DNA of 48,558 nt, taken from NCBI GenBank assembly GCA_021740045.1, contig JAIPAP010000012.1, positions 1-48,558 of the forward strand, in the 5' to 3' direction. A program made the translations under genes and the position numbers. Origin of the DNA: Bacteroidales bacterium. Lineage in GTDB: Bacteria; Bacteroidota; Bacteroidia; Bacteroidales; JAIPAP01. Positions within the stretch are counted from its first letter, which is position 1. The number at the start of each line of letters is the position of its first letter. Positions 17,645 through 27,419 of the stretch are shown here, piece by piece. Below the pieces are notes generated by a model, which saw nothing but the letters and a program-made list of their open reading frames with translations, ran no database searches and was not told the origin of the DNA.

Positions 17645-17725
17645 CCTACCCTCTTGTCCGCTCGCGTACACCCACTGAATAATACCGAACATTTCTAAAG
17701 CCGGGCAATTGTCCTTTCAATTCTA

Positions 17726-17733
17726 TATCTTTG
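17726..17733 (+). promoter_or_regulatory. -7 box upstream of the outer-membrane protein gene
   Basis: TATCTTTG is an exact match to TAnnTTTG, 33 bases before ATG 17767. The -33 element is weak (ATTG at 17708-17711 is too close). Confidence 0.45.
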
Positions 17734-17766
17734 ATTTTGTTTAACTTATATAAACTGGCATAAATT

Positions 17767-18630
17767 ATGAAACAGCTCATTCCCAGAACGAAAAACCGGC
17801 TACAGATGCTAAAGAACAACTACAAGGCATTTATTTTTCCAGCACTGCTGCTTTTAGCGGCTTTTTTAACAACGGATAATATGCAGGCTCAGCAAATAAG
17901 CGATTATAGTCAAATCGGGCCCGGCGGGCTTTATTTTCAAACCCGCGATAAGGCCATGTCGCCCATGATCTATAATGGAGCAGCCGGATATATTCAGACA
18001 GGGTATTTTCGCAATAACAGTGACACCATCCTGAATAATGTCAATGCATTCTTTGGAGTAGGCTATACACGGCCTGAACATTATGATTATTCAGGTGCAA
18101 CAGCCATTACATTTAAAACCGGCATCGATTATGATCACCTCAGGCATGTTTCCAAAATAGGTAATACCGGAATCGACTGGTATGCCGGGGGCGCGTGGAA
18201 TACGATTATAAGCTACCGCGAAAACCTGCGCTTTGCCAATACGGCTATCAACTATGATTTTGTTTCCTCACTTTCACTGGCTGCCAAATTCCACCGACCG
18301 GTCACCATCTGGAATCTGGATCTCGACTTGGACATGAAACTGAATGTACCGGTGATATCGGCCATCGTTCGGCCGTCTTATGCCTCTTCGAGGCCGGAAG
18401 GAGCCTTGGATAATGATGAGAAATATGTGAAAGATTTCTTTCAAAGCATCAGGATCGAAAGCCTTGATAACTTCCAGCGCCTGCGTTCCAAAATCTCAGC
18501 CACCTATTGGCTTCAAAACGGAAATGGACTCAGGTTAACCTACGACTGGGATTACTACAATTATTCGGAGGTAAATGAAGTGTTTGCGGCAACGCATGCT
18601 TTATATGCCAGTCTGTTTTTCAAATTTTAA
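17767..18630 (+). CDS. Outer-membrane beta-barrel protein, uncharacterised
   Basis: The 287-residue protein has a long charged N-terminus and a signal peptide hydrophobic core FIFPALLLLAAFLTTDNMQA; an internal Met14 is an alternative start that would give a more usual signal peptide. The mature part consists of amphipathic beta segments (TAITFKTGIDYDHL, IDWYAGGAWNTIISY, RPVTIWNLDLDLDMKL, GLRLTYDWDYYNY) and ends with SLFFKF, a terminal Phe typical of outer-membrane insertion. It is transcribed from a TAnnTTTG promoter 33 bp upstream and ends 4 bp before the S41 protease lipoprotein, so the two genes are probably coupled. I do not recognise a named family. Confidence 0.6.
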   Translation: MKQLIPRTKNRLQMLKNNYKAFIFPALLLLAAFLTTDNMQAQQISDYSQIGPGGLYFQTRDKAMSPMIYNGAAGYIQTGYFRNNSDTILNNVNAFFGVGYTRPEHYDYSGATAITFKTGIDYDHLRHVSKIGNTGIDWYAGGAWNTIISYRENLRFANTAINYDFVSSLSLAAKFHRPVTIWNLDLDLDMKLNVPVISAIVRPSYASSRPEGALDNDEKYVKDFFQSIRIESLDNFQRLRSKISATYWLQNGNGLRLTYDWDYYNYSEVNEVFAATHALYASLFFKF

Positions 18631-18634
18631 AACC

Positions 18635-19657
18635 ATGAAAGCAATGATAAAAAAATATATACTTTTCCTTTCCGGCCTTTTCGCCCTGGTATCCTGCGAA
18701 AAAGCCCTCGTTGAGCCGGATCCGGCAAACGAACCCAAAAAGAACTTCGACATTCTGTGGGAGACCTTTGATAAGAAATACACCTTTTTCGAGCTGAAAA
18801 ACATCGACTGGGATTCGGTTTATCATGTTTATGAGCCCAACGTAAAACCCGGCATGAGCCGCTATGAGCTGTTCGATGTGATGGACAACATGCTCTACAC
18901 CCTCGAGGACGGCCATGTGAACCTGGTTTCGCGCTTCGATGTTTCACGCAATTGGAACTGGCGCCTTGATTATCCGTCCAATTTCGATTATGATCTGGTG
19001 GAGCGCCATTACCTGGGTAATGATTACGAAAGAACCGGCCCTTTTCAAAACAAGGTTATCGACTCGATCGGATATGTGTATTATGGCTCCTTTGCCAATA
19101 GCGTAAGCAACTTCAACATCAATTACCTGGTAGCCAAGTTCTGGCATACCAAGGGGATCATTTTCGACATCCGTGACAATGGCGGTGGCTATACCAGCAA
19201 TGTAGAGCGCATTGTTAGTCGTTTCGCCGATAAAAAGCGCCTGGTTAGCCTAACGTATTATAAAAACGGCCCCGTGCACAACGATTTCACCGATCCGGTT
19301 GAGGAGCACATCGAGCCTGCAGGGCAGCGGCAATACACCAAACCCGTGGTGGTTCTTACCAACCGCAGTTGCTATAGCGCTGCTAATGATTTTGTACTGG
19401 CAATGGATGCTTTTCCGAATGTTATGATTATTGGTGATAAAACCGGAGGCGGGGGAGGTATTCCCATTGATTACGAATTGCCCAATGGATGGCGGTTCAG
19501 GTTTTCAGCCACTAAAACCACCACACCGGATGGGTTCAATGTTGAGGAAGGCATTCCGCCTGACATTGAACAAAACCTGTTGCAGGAGGATGAGCAGCAA
19601 AATATTGACAGCATCATTGAACGAGCTATGGAATATATCAATCAACAATATAAATAA
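18635..19657 (+). CDS. S41 (C-terminal processing) peptidase lipoprotein
   Basis: Start chosen at ATG 18635: it gives a lipoprotein signal (lipobox LVSC, Cys21), whereas the frame upstream overlaps the previous gene. The 340-residue product has the S41 N-terminal helical region (about 38-100, with the typical LEDGHVNL at 90-97) and a protease core with DIRDNGGG (178-185) and LTNRSCYSAANDF, where Ser248 is the expected nucleophile, then GDKTGGGGG. There is little room for a full PDZ domain, which is common in short Bacteroidota S41 lipoproteins. It probably cleaves periplasmic or surface peptides. The next gene, an FtsX/MacB-like permease, starts 34 bp downstream. Confidence 0.85.
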   Translation: MKAMIKKYILFLSGLFALVSCEKALVEPDPANEPKKNFDILWETFDKKYTFFELKNIDWDSVYHVYEPNVKPGMSRYELFDVMDNMLYTLEDGHVNLVSRFDVSRNWNWRLDYPSNFDYDLVERHYLGNDYERTGPFQNKVIDSIGYVYYGSFANSVSNFNINYLVAKFWHTKGIIFDIRDNGGGYTSNVERIVSRFADKKRLVSLTYYKNGPVHNDFTDPVEEHIEPAGQRQYTKPVVVLTNRSCYSAANDFVLAMDAFPNVMIIGDKTGGGGGIPIDYELPNGWRFRFSATKTTTPDGFNVEEGIPPDIEQNLLQEDEQQNIDSIIERAMEYINQQYK

Positions 19658-19691
19658 CCGCAAGCAATGGCTTGACTAAAACACTAAAGTC

Positions 19692-22076
19692 ATGATCAAG
19701 AACTTTTTAAAAATAGCCTTCAGAAACCTGGTGAGAAACCGGGTGTACACCCTGATCAATATTATTGGGCTTACTATTGGTATCACCTCTTTCCTGCTTA
19801 TCCTAATGTATGTCGAAGATGAACTGAGTTATGATAAGTTCGTTGATGATTCCGAAAACATTTACCGCTGCGTGGAAATTCAAAATGCCGAAGGTGTGGG
19901 CGAGCAACACGTGGCCATTACGATGGGCCCCTTGGCGCCTGCCATGATAAGCACTTTTCCCGAAGTCACCAATGCCGTGCGCTTTATGGGCGATTGGGGC
20001 GGTGTGTTAAAATACGGTGAAGACCGCTTTATTGAGGATAATGGCGCTTATGCCGATACCACCGTTTTTGAAATGTTGAGTGTTGATCTTTTTTTGGGAA
20101 ATCAGGAAAAAGCCTTATCGGAGATCAATACCATGGTAATTTCGGAGAAACTGGCCAATAAGATATTTGAATCCCCGAAAAACGCTATGGGAAAGATGAT
20201 CACCTATAATGAAGGCACCTCCTTTAAGGTAACCGGTGTTTTCAGAGACACCCCTAAAAATGCGCATTACAAAATATCCTATTTGATGAGCTTTGAAAAT
20301 GCACTGGAGCGCAGGCCGTATCTCAGGGATAATTGGGGAAGCAATAGTTTGATCACCTATGTTAAACTTCGTGAAGGTACTGATCTGGAAGCCCTTCATG
20401 AAAAATTTCCCGGGTTTATGCAAACCAATATGGACCGTGAGCCCGAAGATTGCTATCAACTCTACCTACAGCCTTTTGAAGACATACACTTGAAATCGGG
20501 GCATATCAAATTCCAATACAACCGTAATCCCGGTGATATCAATACCATTTATGTGATGTCGGGGGTTAGCTTGCTGATTTTGGTCATTGCCTGCATCAAC
20601 TTTATCAACATCACCATTGCCCGCTCGATGAAACGGGCACGGGAAGTAGGCATGCGTAAGGTTTTGGGCGCAACCAGGGCGAAACTGGTGTACCAGTTTT
20701 TGGGTGAATCCCTGCTCATCACTTTAATTGCGATTTTACTTTCACTGGCCCTGGTTGAGATATTGCTACCCGAGTTCAACACCCTCTTGTACAAGGCTTT
20801 GAATTTAAACTTTGATTTCTTACTGATCGGAAGAATACTGCTGATATTGGGTGTGGTGAGTACATTATCGGGAAGTTATCCGGCTTTTTACCTTTCGCGT
20901 TATAATCCGGCAAAGGTTCTAAAGGAAAATCTTTCGAGCAGCGGCCGCTCCGGATGGCTGAGCAAAGGGCTGGTGGTCTTCCAGTTTGTGGTGGCCATTG
21001 GGCTTATCATTTCCATTATTATCATGCGGCAGCAGATCAATTATATCCAAAATAAAGACCTGGGATTAAATTATAATGATGTAATGGGCGTAAACCTGCT
21101 TAACAATGTAGATAATCCCGACCGTCTCAGGGCTTTTAAGGCCGAGTTGATGCAAGATCCGCTTATTAAGGATGCCTGCTTTGCATCGGGATACAATGGC
21201 GTTAGTGGCAATCAAAGTACCCTGAATGTGGATGATACCACCGAAACCGCTATGATGACCAGACTTGGTTTTGTGGATGAGAATTATTTTGATATGATGG
21301 AAATCCCAATTCTCCATGGGCGGAGTTTTGCTGAAAATAGTGGTACCGATTCAACCATGGCGCTCATTTTAAACGAGGCTGCCGTGGAGTACCTGGGATG
21401 GGAAAACCCCATAGGAAAAAGGTTTCAGGGAGTCGGTGATAATGAATCCCTGATGGTGGTAGGCGTGATCAGTAATTACCATTATTATTCGCTGTTTTCC
21501 AAGATAGAACCGGCAGCCTATGGAATTATGCCCTCCCGCATGCGGCATTTACTGGTAAAGCTGGACCCCGGCGATATCAATGGCGGCAAGAAATTCGTGG
21601 AACAAAAATGGAATGACTTTTTCCCGGGACAACCCTTCGAAAGCTATTTTGCCAATGAGCGTGTGCGTGCCAATTATGCAGGAACCAACAATTCAGCCAA
21701 GGTGCTTACCTTCTTTATGATCATTACCATTGTAATTTCGGGTATGGGCTTGTATGGCCTAACTTCCATGATCACCGAAAGAAGGACCAAGGAAATTGGC
21801 GTACGTAAAGTAGTAGGCGGCTCCTCGGGACAGATCGTAATGTTGTTGCTCAAGGATTTCCTTATCCTGGTAGGCATTGCAGGTATCATCGCCACACCCA
21901 TTGCTTACCAATTAATGGATCGCTGGTTGCAGGAGTTTGCTTACCATATCGATTTGAACTGGTATCAGTTTGTGCTTTCTATAATCGGGGCCGGCCTCGT
22001 TGCATCTTTAACCATTTTCTTCAAAGCATTTCGGGCAGCCCGGCAAAATCCGGTAGTGGCCCTGCGATATGAATAA
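19692..22076 (+). CDS. FtsX/MacB-like ABC transporter permease (paralogue 1)
   Basis: The 794-residue protein has the eight-helix, two-half architecture of large Bacteroidota FtsX-like permeases. TM1 lies at about 19-41 (YTLINIIGLTIGITSFLLIL), followed by a MacB-type periplasmic domain (about 45-280). The first FtsX unit covers about 287-410 with AREVGMRKVLGAT after its first helix; TM5 is at about 425-447, then a second periplasmic domain, and the second FtsX unit at about 673-790 with TKEIGVRKVVGGS. It ends in NPVVALRYE. No ATP-binding domain is fused or encoded nearby, so an unlinked ATPase must drive it. It starts 34 bp after the S41 peptidase and ends 14 bp before the next permease, so all three are probably cotranscribed. 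MacB/Lol-like roles in lipoprotein, peptide or lipid handling are possible; the substrate is unknown. Confidence 0.9.
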   Translation: MIKNFLKIAFRNLVRNRVYTLINIIGLTIGITSFLLILMYVEDELSYDKFVDDSENIYRCVEIQNAEGVGEQHVAITMGPLAPAMISTFPEVTNAVRFMGDWGGVLKYGEDRFIEDNGAYADTTVFEMLSVDLFLGNQEKALSEINTMVISEKLANKIFESPKNAMGKMITYNEGTSFKVTGVFRDTPKNAHYKISYLMSFENALERRPYLRDNWGSNSLITYVKLREGTDLEALHEKFPGFMQTNMDREPEDCYQLYLQPFEDIHLKSGHIKFQYNRNPGDINTIYVMSGVSLLILVIACINFINITIARSMKRAREVGMRKVLGATRAKLVYQFLGESLLITLIAILLSLALVEILLPEFNTLLYKALNLNFDFLLIGRILLILGVVSTLSGSYPAFYLSRYNPAKVLKENLSSSGRSGWLSKGLVVFQFVVAIGLIISIIIMRQQINYIQNKDLGLNYNDVMGVNLLNNVDNPDRLRAFKAELMQDPLIKDACFASGYNGVSGNQSTLNVDDTTETAMMTRLGFVDENYFDMMEIPILHGRSFAENSGTDSTMALILNEAAVEYLGWENPIGKRFQGVGDNESLMVVGVISNYHYYSLFSKIEPAAYGIMPSRMRHLLVKLDPGDINGGKKFVEQKWNDFFPGQPFESYFANERVRANYAGTNNSAKVLTFFMIITIVISGMGLYGLTSMITERRTKEIGVRKVVGGSSGQIVMLLLKDFLILVGIAGIIATPIAYQLMDRWLQEFAYHIDLNWYQFVLSIIGAGLVASLTIFFKAFRAARQNPVVALRYE

Positions 22077-22090
22077 TAAAAGGAGCATTT

Positions 22091-24430
22091 ATGTTTAGTA
22101 ATTTTTTGAAAACGGCTATACGAAACCTGGTAAAGCAAAAAGGATTTTCAGCCATTAATATACTCGGCCTTGCCATTGGCATGGCCGTGTTTATCCTGAT
22201 CATGCTTTTTGTGTCCGATCAGTTTCAATACGATCAGCATAACAAAAAAATCAATCGTATATACCGCCTGGAACATTCCAAATGGGCGGTAATGCCCACC
22301 CGTATACCGGACATCATCCTGGAACAATTCCCCGAGGCCGAAGACCGGGTGCGGATCGATAACTGGGGAAGCAATGCCATGATATCTTATAAAGACCGTG
22401 ATCTGTACCTGGAAAACTTCATACAGGCCGACAGCTCCATCACCAACATCTTTACCTTCAATTTTATTAAAGGAAATCCCAAAACAGCACTGGATGAGCC
22501 ATTTTCAATAATTTTAACCGAAACCACGGCCAGGGAGCTTTTCGACGAGCAGGATCCAATCGGGAAAGTGGTTTCTTATAATAACAAGCATGATTTCAAG
22601 GTGAATGCCATCATAGAAGATGTGCATCACTCCCACCTCGAAATAGATGCCATTGCCGACTTTGCCTCCAAGCAAACCATCAACAATGACCCCGATTTCT
22701 TTACCTACATTTCGGGGCGGTGGAACTATCCCACTTACCTGCTGCTTTCACCCAATGCCAATCCTGAAAAACTGGAGGAAAAGATCAACGATCATTTCAG
22801 CCGGCTGGCCCATTGGAAAGATGAGGGGGAAATGCCGGAATTCAACCTGCGTCCCTTAAACGATGTTTATTTCGAAAATGAGATCACGGCTTTTCACAAC
22901 AAACGCGGTAACTTGCAAATGGTGAAGATCTTTATCGTTATTGCCGTCTTCATTATCCTGGTGGCTGTGGTGAACTTTATCAACCTTTCCACAGCCAGGG
23001 CTACCAAGCGAAGCAAAGAGGTAGGCATACGAAAGGTAAGCGGGTCCACGCGTAATCAATTGGTTACCCAGTTTTTGAGTGAAGCGGTGATCATTACGAT
23101 CATTTCTGCCATAATAGCTATTGGCCTGGCTGAAATTGCCCTGCCCCAGCTCAATACCATGATCGAAGGGAATTTGTCCATATCATATGACTGGAAACTA
23201 TTCGTGCTATTCATGAGCGGCACCTTCATCCTGGGTCTTTTGGCCGGTCTTTATCCGGCCTTACAGCTTACCTCATTCCAACCAATCGAAGCGGTAAAGG
23301 GGACACAAACCAAAGGAACCAAGGGAGCAAATTTTCGCAGGCTGCTTACCATTGTTCAATTCGTGATCACCATTGGTTTGATCGCCTCCACCCTGGTGCT
23401 TTATCAGCAAATGAATTATGTGCAGAACAAAGACCTGGGGTTTGAAAAGGATCATGTGGTGGTCATCCAGTTAAACCGGCAATTGCGCGATAAGCTGGAA
23501 CCATTCCGGGAAAGCCTGTTGCAATACCCGGAAATCCCCATTGTTTCATACACCAACCAGCGACATGGAAAGATCGCCTGGACGAACAGCGCAGAATTGA
23601 ACGGCAAGAAAAAGCGCTACAAATACATTATCACCGATTCTTACTATATCGACCTGATGGGGATAGAGATCATTAAAGGAAGAAATTTCCATAAAAACAG
23701 TCAGGAGGATCAGGCTAATGCGGTTTTGATGAATGAAACCGCTGCCCGACAGTTTGAGCTGGACGAACCCATAGGCACAAAAATTCCAGGACATGGCACC
23801 GAGCGCAGGGTTATTGGTTTGCTTAAAGATTATAATTATAACTCATTGCATAAAAACATTAGTCCGGCGCTTGTTGGCTGGCATCCAAATTATTTCACAC
23901 GGGCTTATGTAAAGGTAAATGGGAACAATATCTCCCAGGCCTTGCAAAATATTGAAAAAGAATGGTTGGCCTATTCCCCGGAATTTCCATTCCGCTATAA
24001 TTTCCTCGACCGGCAGTTCGATGAATTGTACCGATCGGAAATGCAAATGACCAGCTTGTTTACTTACTTTTCCCTGCTGGCGGTTTTCATTGCCTGTATG
24101 GGATTACTGGGACTGGTAACCTTTACCACCACCCAAAAAACCAAGGAGATAGGAATACGGAAGGTTTTCGGGGCTTCCACCCAAAGCTTGGTGGTACGCC
24201 TGATCAGGCAATTCTCCTTGTGGGTGATGCTAGCCTCCGTGATCGCAATACCAATTAGCTGGTGGTTGATGTCCAACTGGCTGGAGAATTTCGCCTATCA
24301 CATCGATTTGCAGGTGATAAACTTCCTGCTGGCGGTACTGATCACCCTGGTCATTGCCCTGGCAACGGTATTCGGACAATCACTAAAGGCTGCCAACACC
24401 AATCCGGTAAACGCTTTACGGTATGAATGA
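22091..24430 (+). CDS. FtsX/MacB-like ABC transporter permease (paralogue 2)
   Basis: The 779-residue protein has the same arrangement as the preceding gene: TM1 (FSAINILGLAIGMAVFILIM), periplasmic core, FtsX unit with SKEVGIRKVSGST, a central helix (LLTIVQFVITIGLIASTLV), a second periplasmic core and a C-terminal FtsX unit with TKEIGIRKVFGAS, ending NPVNALRYE. A clear Shine-Dalgarno-like AAAAGGAG lies 6-8 bases before ATG 22091, unusual among the genes here. It is separated from paralogue 1 by only 14 bp. Sequence divergence in both periplasmic domains from its neighbours suggests separate partners or substrates rather than a recent duplication. Confidence 0.9.
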   Translation: MFSNFLKTAIRNLVKQKGFSAINILGLAIGMAVFILIMLFVSDQFQYDQHNKKINRIYRLEHSKWAVMPTRIPDIILEQFPEAEDRVRIDNWGSNAMISYKDRDLYLENFIQADSSITNIFTFNFIKGNPKTALDEPFSIILTETTARELFDEQDPIGKVVSYNNKHDFKVNAIIEDVHHSHLEIDAIADFASKQTINNDPDFFTYISGRWNYPTYLLLSPNANPEKLEEKINDHFSRLAHWKDEGEMPEFNLRPLNDVYFENEITAFHNKRGNLQMVKIFIVIAVFIILVAVVNFINLSTARATKRSKEVGIRKVSGSTRNQLVTQFLSEAVIITIISAIIAIGLAEIALPQLNTMIEGNLSISYDWKLFVLFMSGTFILGLLAGLYPALQLTSFQPIEAVKGTQTKGTKGANFRRLLTIVQFVITIGLIASTLVLYQQMNYVQNKDLGFEKDHVVVIQLNRQLRDKLEPFRESLLQYPEIPIVSYTNQRHGKIAWTNSAELNGKKKRYKYIITDSYYIDLMGIEIIKGRNFHKNSQEDQANAVLMNETAARQFELDEPIGTKIPGHGTERRVIGLLKDYNYNSLHKNISPALVGWHPNYFTRAYVKVNGNNISQALQNIEKEWLAYSPEFPFRYNFLDRQFDELYRSEMQMTSLFTYFSLLAVFIACMGLLGLVTFTTTQKTKEIGIRKVFGASTQSLVVRLIRQFSLWVMLASVIAIPISWWLMSNWLENFAYHIDLQVINFLLAVLITLVIALATVFGQSLKAANTNPVNALRYE

Positions 24431-24487
24431 TGAAAACCAACAAAAAGGAAACAAATGGTAACCTATGTGATAAAAAAACCAATTAAC

Positions 24488-24605
24488 CCTCCCTAGCGGG
24501 AGGTAGACCGTGCCTTACGGCAGGCAGGCCATACCATACGGTAGGCAGGCAATCAACCAATCAACCAATTAACAAATTAACCAATTAACCCTCCCTAACG
24601 GGAGG
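24488..24605. repeat. Palindrome pair bracketing an AACCAATC-type tandem repeat
   Basis: CCTCCCTAGCGGGAGG (24488-24503) and CCTCCCTAACGGGAGG (24590-24605) are near-identical perfect-stem palindromes, each preceded by CCAATTAAC. Between them are GGCAGGC phrases and an octamer tract of AATCAACC/AATTAACC units (about 24551-24589). It fills most of the 200-bp gap between permeases 2 and 3. Confidence 0.8.
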
Positions 24606-24630
24606 CAGGCAATTAACTAACCTCTCAACC

Positions 24631-27012
24631 ATGTGGAAAAACTACCTGAAAACAGCCTGGCGGAACATGATCAGGCAAAGAGCCTACTCCATCATTAATG
24701 TGTTGGGGCTTTCCATCGGGATGGCGGCATTTATACTCATTGCCCTTTTTGTGATCCATGAATTGAGCTATGATAAGTTCCATACCGATGCCGGCCGGAT
24801 TTACCGTGTGGGCTTGCAAATGAAACAGGAAACCAGCGAACAACGCTTTATTCATTTAATGGCACCATTGGCCGAAGCCCTAGAAACGGAAATTCCGGAA
24901 ATAGAATCGGCCAACCGCAATGTGTATTGGGACGATAAAGTGCAGTTCGATTATGGCGAGAAACGGGTTTTTGAAGGAAATACCCTGTTTACCGAAAAGG
25001 ATTTCTTTCGCTTTTATTCCCATAAACTCTCAAGGGGAAACCCCGAAACTGCCTTGGTGGAACCTTACTCCATGGTGCTAACCGAAAGCCTGGCTAAGAA
25101 ACTTTTTGGTGATCAAGATCCCATGGGTAAGATGGTCAAGTTGCGTGGTGACGATGATTTCAAGATCACCGGTATCATGGCCGATCCGCCTTCCGTAACC
25201 CATATGCCCATTTCGGCAGTGGTTTCCTTCGCCACCATTTATGAAAAAACGCTTAAAGACTGGAAATGGGATTTATGGTTCGGAAACTTTTCTTTTCCCA
25301 CCTACGTGAAGTTGGCCAAAGGAGCAAGCCTGGAGGATGTGAAAAAACGCATGCCCGAATTCACCCATAAACACCTCTTGCATAAATGGGAAAAATATGG
25401 CGTGGATGCCGAATTTTTCTTTCAGCCCTTGACCGAAATTCATCTTCATTCCCATCTTTCCGATGAACTGGCTGTAAATGGCGATATTAAGAATGTGTAT
25501 ATTTTTTCCACGGTAGCTTTTTTCATCTTGCTTATTGCTGCCATCAATTACATCAACCTGAGTACGGCCCGCTCCCTGAAACGTGCCCGCGAAGTGGGAT
25601 TGCGTAAAACCTTTGGTGCAGAACGTAAGCAGATCATCCAACAATTCCTGAGCGAATCGGTTATCACCACCCTGATATCCCTGGTGATTTCTTTTATCCT
25701 GGTGGAGGCCTTCTTACCGGAATTCAATAACCTGGCTGAGCGAAACATCCAAAGCAGTATGCTGCTTGAGGCCAGCCCGCTTATTTTATTGGGCATTGTG
25801 CTGTTGGTGGGTATCTTGGCCGGCAGCTACCCCGCTTTTTACCTTTCATGCTACGAAGTGGATGATGTGCTGCGCAACAAGGCTGGCAAAGGCGCCGGGC
25901 ACTCGGCTTTCAGAAATTCACTGGTGGTGGTACAGTTTGTTATTTCCATCGGATTGATCATTGGTACCGGGATTATCTACAGTCAGCTGAGGTACATGAC
26001 CGGCAAAGACCTGGGGTATGAAAAAGAACATTTGCTGTCAATCGATTACTATGGTGAAGATCTGGAAGAGAATTATGCTTCCCTGAAAGGGGAATTGCTT
26101 TCCATTCCGCAAGTAAAATCGGTGAGCGTGGCTTCCGGTGACCCGGTAAATTACGGCTACATGGAGGGCCATCTGCCCGAAGGCTTCAAAGACCCCATGA
26201 TGGTAAATGTACTATTTATGGATGATGATTACATCGAAACCTGTGGAATGGAATTGATCCTGGGCGAAAACTTCCGGGCCGAAGCCGCCGGAAACGATCT
26301 TTCCATGATCGTGAACGAAACCATGGTAAAACAATGCGGATGGGATAACCCCATTGGGAAAAAAGTGGAGCGGAATAATAAAACCTATAATGTAATCGGA
26401 GTAGTGAAAGATTTCCATTTCGCCTCATTGCATACACCCATCGGTCCGCTTGTTATACGGCACGAACCCGATAGATTTGGAACCTTCCTCCTGAAAATTA
26501 GCGGAAAAAATGTGTCTGCTACCATCAATCAACTGGAGGGAATGTGGAAAGGGATCGACCTCAAACGGCCGATGAATTATTCCTTTATGGACCGTAAATA
26601 CAACGCCACTTATAGCAATGATCAGCGCTTCGGGACCATCTTTCTTTACTTTAGTATATTGGCGATTTTTATTGCCTGCCTTGGACTGTTAGGCCTGGCA
26701 GCCTATACAGCCGAGCAGCGCACACGCGAGATCGGTATCCGAAAAGTGCACGGAGCCACCACGGTGAATATTCTGAAACTGCTTTCTTCCGATCTGGCCA
26801 AATGGATCGTCGTGGCCAGCATCATTGCCTGGCCCCTGGGATGGTATTTTATGGATAAGTGGTTGGAAGGGTTCGCTTATCATATCGATATGAAATGGTG
26901 GCTGTTTGGCGCTGCGGCCGTGCTGGCCCTGTTCGTCGCTATGGCAACCGTCAATATTCAGGCCTACAGGGCCGCTTCACAGAATCCGGCAGATACGTTG
27001 AAGTATGAGTAG
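24631..27012 (+). CDS. FtsX/MacB-like ABC transporter permease (paralogue 3)
   Basis: The 793-residue protein has TM1 (YSIINVLGLSIGMAAFILIA), a MacB-like periplasmic domain, first FtsX unit with AREVGLRKTFGAE, central helix (SLVVVQFVISIGLIIGTGII), second periplasmic domain and second FtsX unit with TREIGIRKVHGAT, ending NPADTLKYE. It is separated from paralogue 2 by 200 bp of palindromic and octameric repeats, so it may be transcribed on its own. As with the others, no ATPase gene is adjacent. Confidence 0.9.
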   Translation: MWKNYLKTAWRNMIRQRAYSIINVLGLSIGMAAFILIALFVIHELSYDKFHTDAGRIYRVGLQMKQETSEQRFIHLMAPLAEALETEIPEIESANRNVYWDDKVQFDYGEKRVFEGNTLFTEKDFFRFYSHKLSRGNPETALVEPYSMVLTESLAKKLFGDQDPMGKMVKLRGDDDFKITGIMADPPSVTHMPISAVVSFATIYEKTLKDWKWDLWFGNFSFPTYVKLAKGASLEDVKKRMPEFTHKHLLHKWEKYGVDAEFFFQPLTEIHLHSHLSDELAVNGDIKNVYIFSTVAFFILLIAAINYINLSTARSLKRAREVGLRKTFGAERKQIIQQFLSESVITTLISLVISFILVEAFLPEFNNLAERNIQSSMLLEASPLILLGIVLLVGILAGSYPAFYLSCYEVDDVLRNKAGKGAGHSAFRNSLVVVQFVISIGLIIGTGIIYSQLRYMTGKDLGYEKEHLLSIDYYGEDLEENYASLKGELLSIPQVKSVSVASGDPVNYGYMEGHLPEGFKDPMMVNVLFMDDDYIETCGMELILGENFRAEAAGNDLSMIVNETMVKQCGWDNPIGKKVERNNKTYNVIGVVKDFHFASLHTPIGPLVIRHEPDRFGTFLLKISGKNVSATINQLEGMWKGIDLKRPMNYSFMDRKYNATYSNDQRFGTIFLYFSILAIFIACLGLLGLAAYTAEQRTREIGIRKVHGATTVNILKLLSSDLAKWIVVASIIAWPLGWYFMDKWLEGFAYHIDMKWWLFGAAAVLALFVAMATVNIQAYRAASQNPADTLKYE

Positions 27013-27034
27013 AATTGGGGTGATAAGATATTGG

Positions 27035-27080
27035 CTCGTTAAAAACGAGGGAATTTATAGGGCAGGTGTTAAGTCAATGC
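27035..27080 (+). repeat. REP-like element A, left-end fragment
   Basis: CTCGTTAAAAACGAG hairpin (27035-27049) followed by GGGCAGGTGTTAAGTC, a degenerate copy of the left end GGGCACGCGTTAAGTC seen in element C. Only the left end remains. Confidence 0.65.
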
Positions 27081-27134
27081 GCCATGAGGTTTAGAAAATT
27101 TGCTAATCATATAACAATTCACTGCCAATGGATA

Positions 27135-27355
27135 GAGATTTCTCATCCCAAAATTCCGTAAAAAGTTATTATTAACAGCCAACAGTATAGTGCGGAATTT
27201 TGGGATTCGAAATGACAAGGTTTTTGAGGATTTCAGGGAGGATGGAAGGGGAGCGGCTTCGCCGCTCCCCTTCCATCCTCTCCTTCGCACACAAGCCTAT
27301 TGTCATTTCGACTGGAGCTGCCGAGCGATAGTGAGGCTGCGGAGGGAGAAATCTC
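27135..27355. repeat. Nested inverted-repeat element of about 220 bp
   Basis: Four pairs of inverted arms are nested: GAGATTTCTC (27135-27144) with GAGAAATCTC (27346-27355); TCGAAATGACAA (27207-27218) with TTGTCATTTCGA (27300-27311), enclosing a 20-bp perfect hairpin with a 3-base loop (27238-27280); and, beside it, TCCCAAAATTCCG (27146-27158) with CGGAATTTTGGGA (27193-27205). The phrase TTGTCATTTCGACTGGAG resembles a dispersed intergenic repeat that I recall from other Bacteroidota. No coding content. Confidence 0.85.
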
Positions 27356-27419
27356 CATCGAATAGCTCTGGAATGAGTTTGAATATGAAGAATTAGAAAT
27401 AAAACAAAAACCAAAAACC

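Noticed and set aside
17466-17678. Open frame of 70 codons rich in Cys, Ser, Met and Leu
   Set aside because: It is the translation of the 7-base tandem repeat, which leaves frames open automatically; there is no other coding signal.
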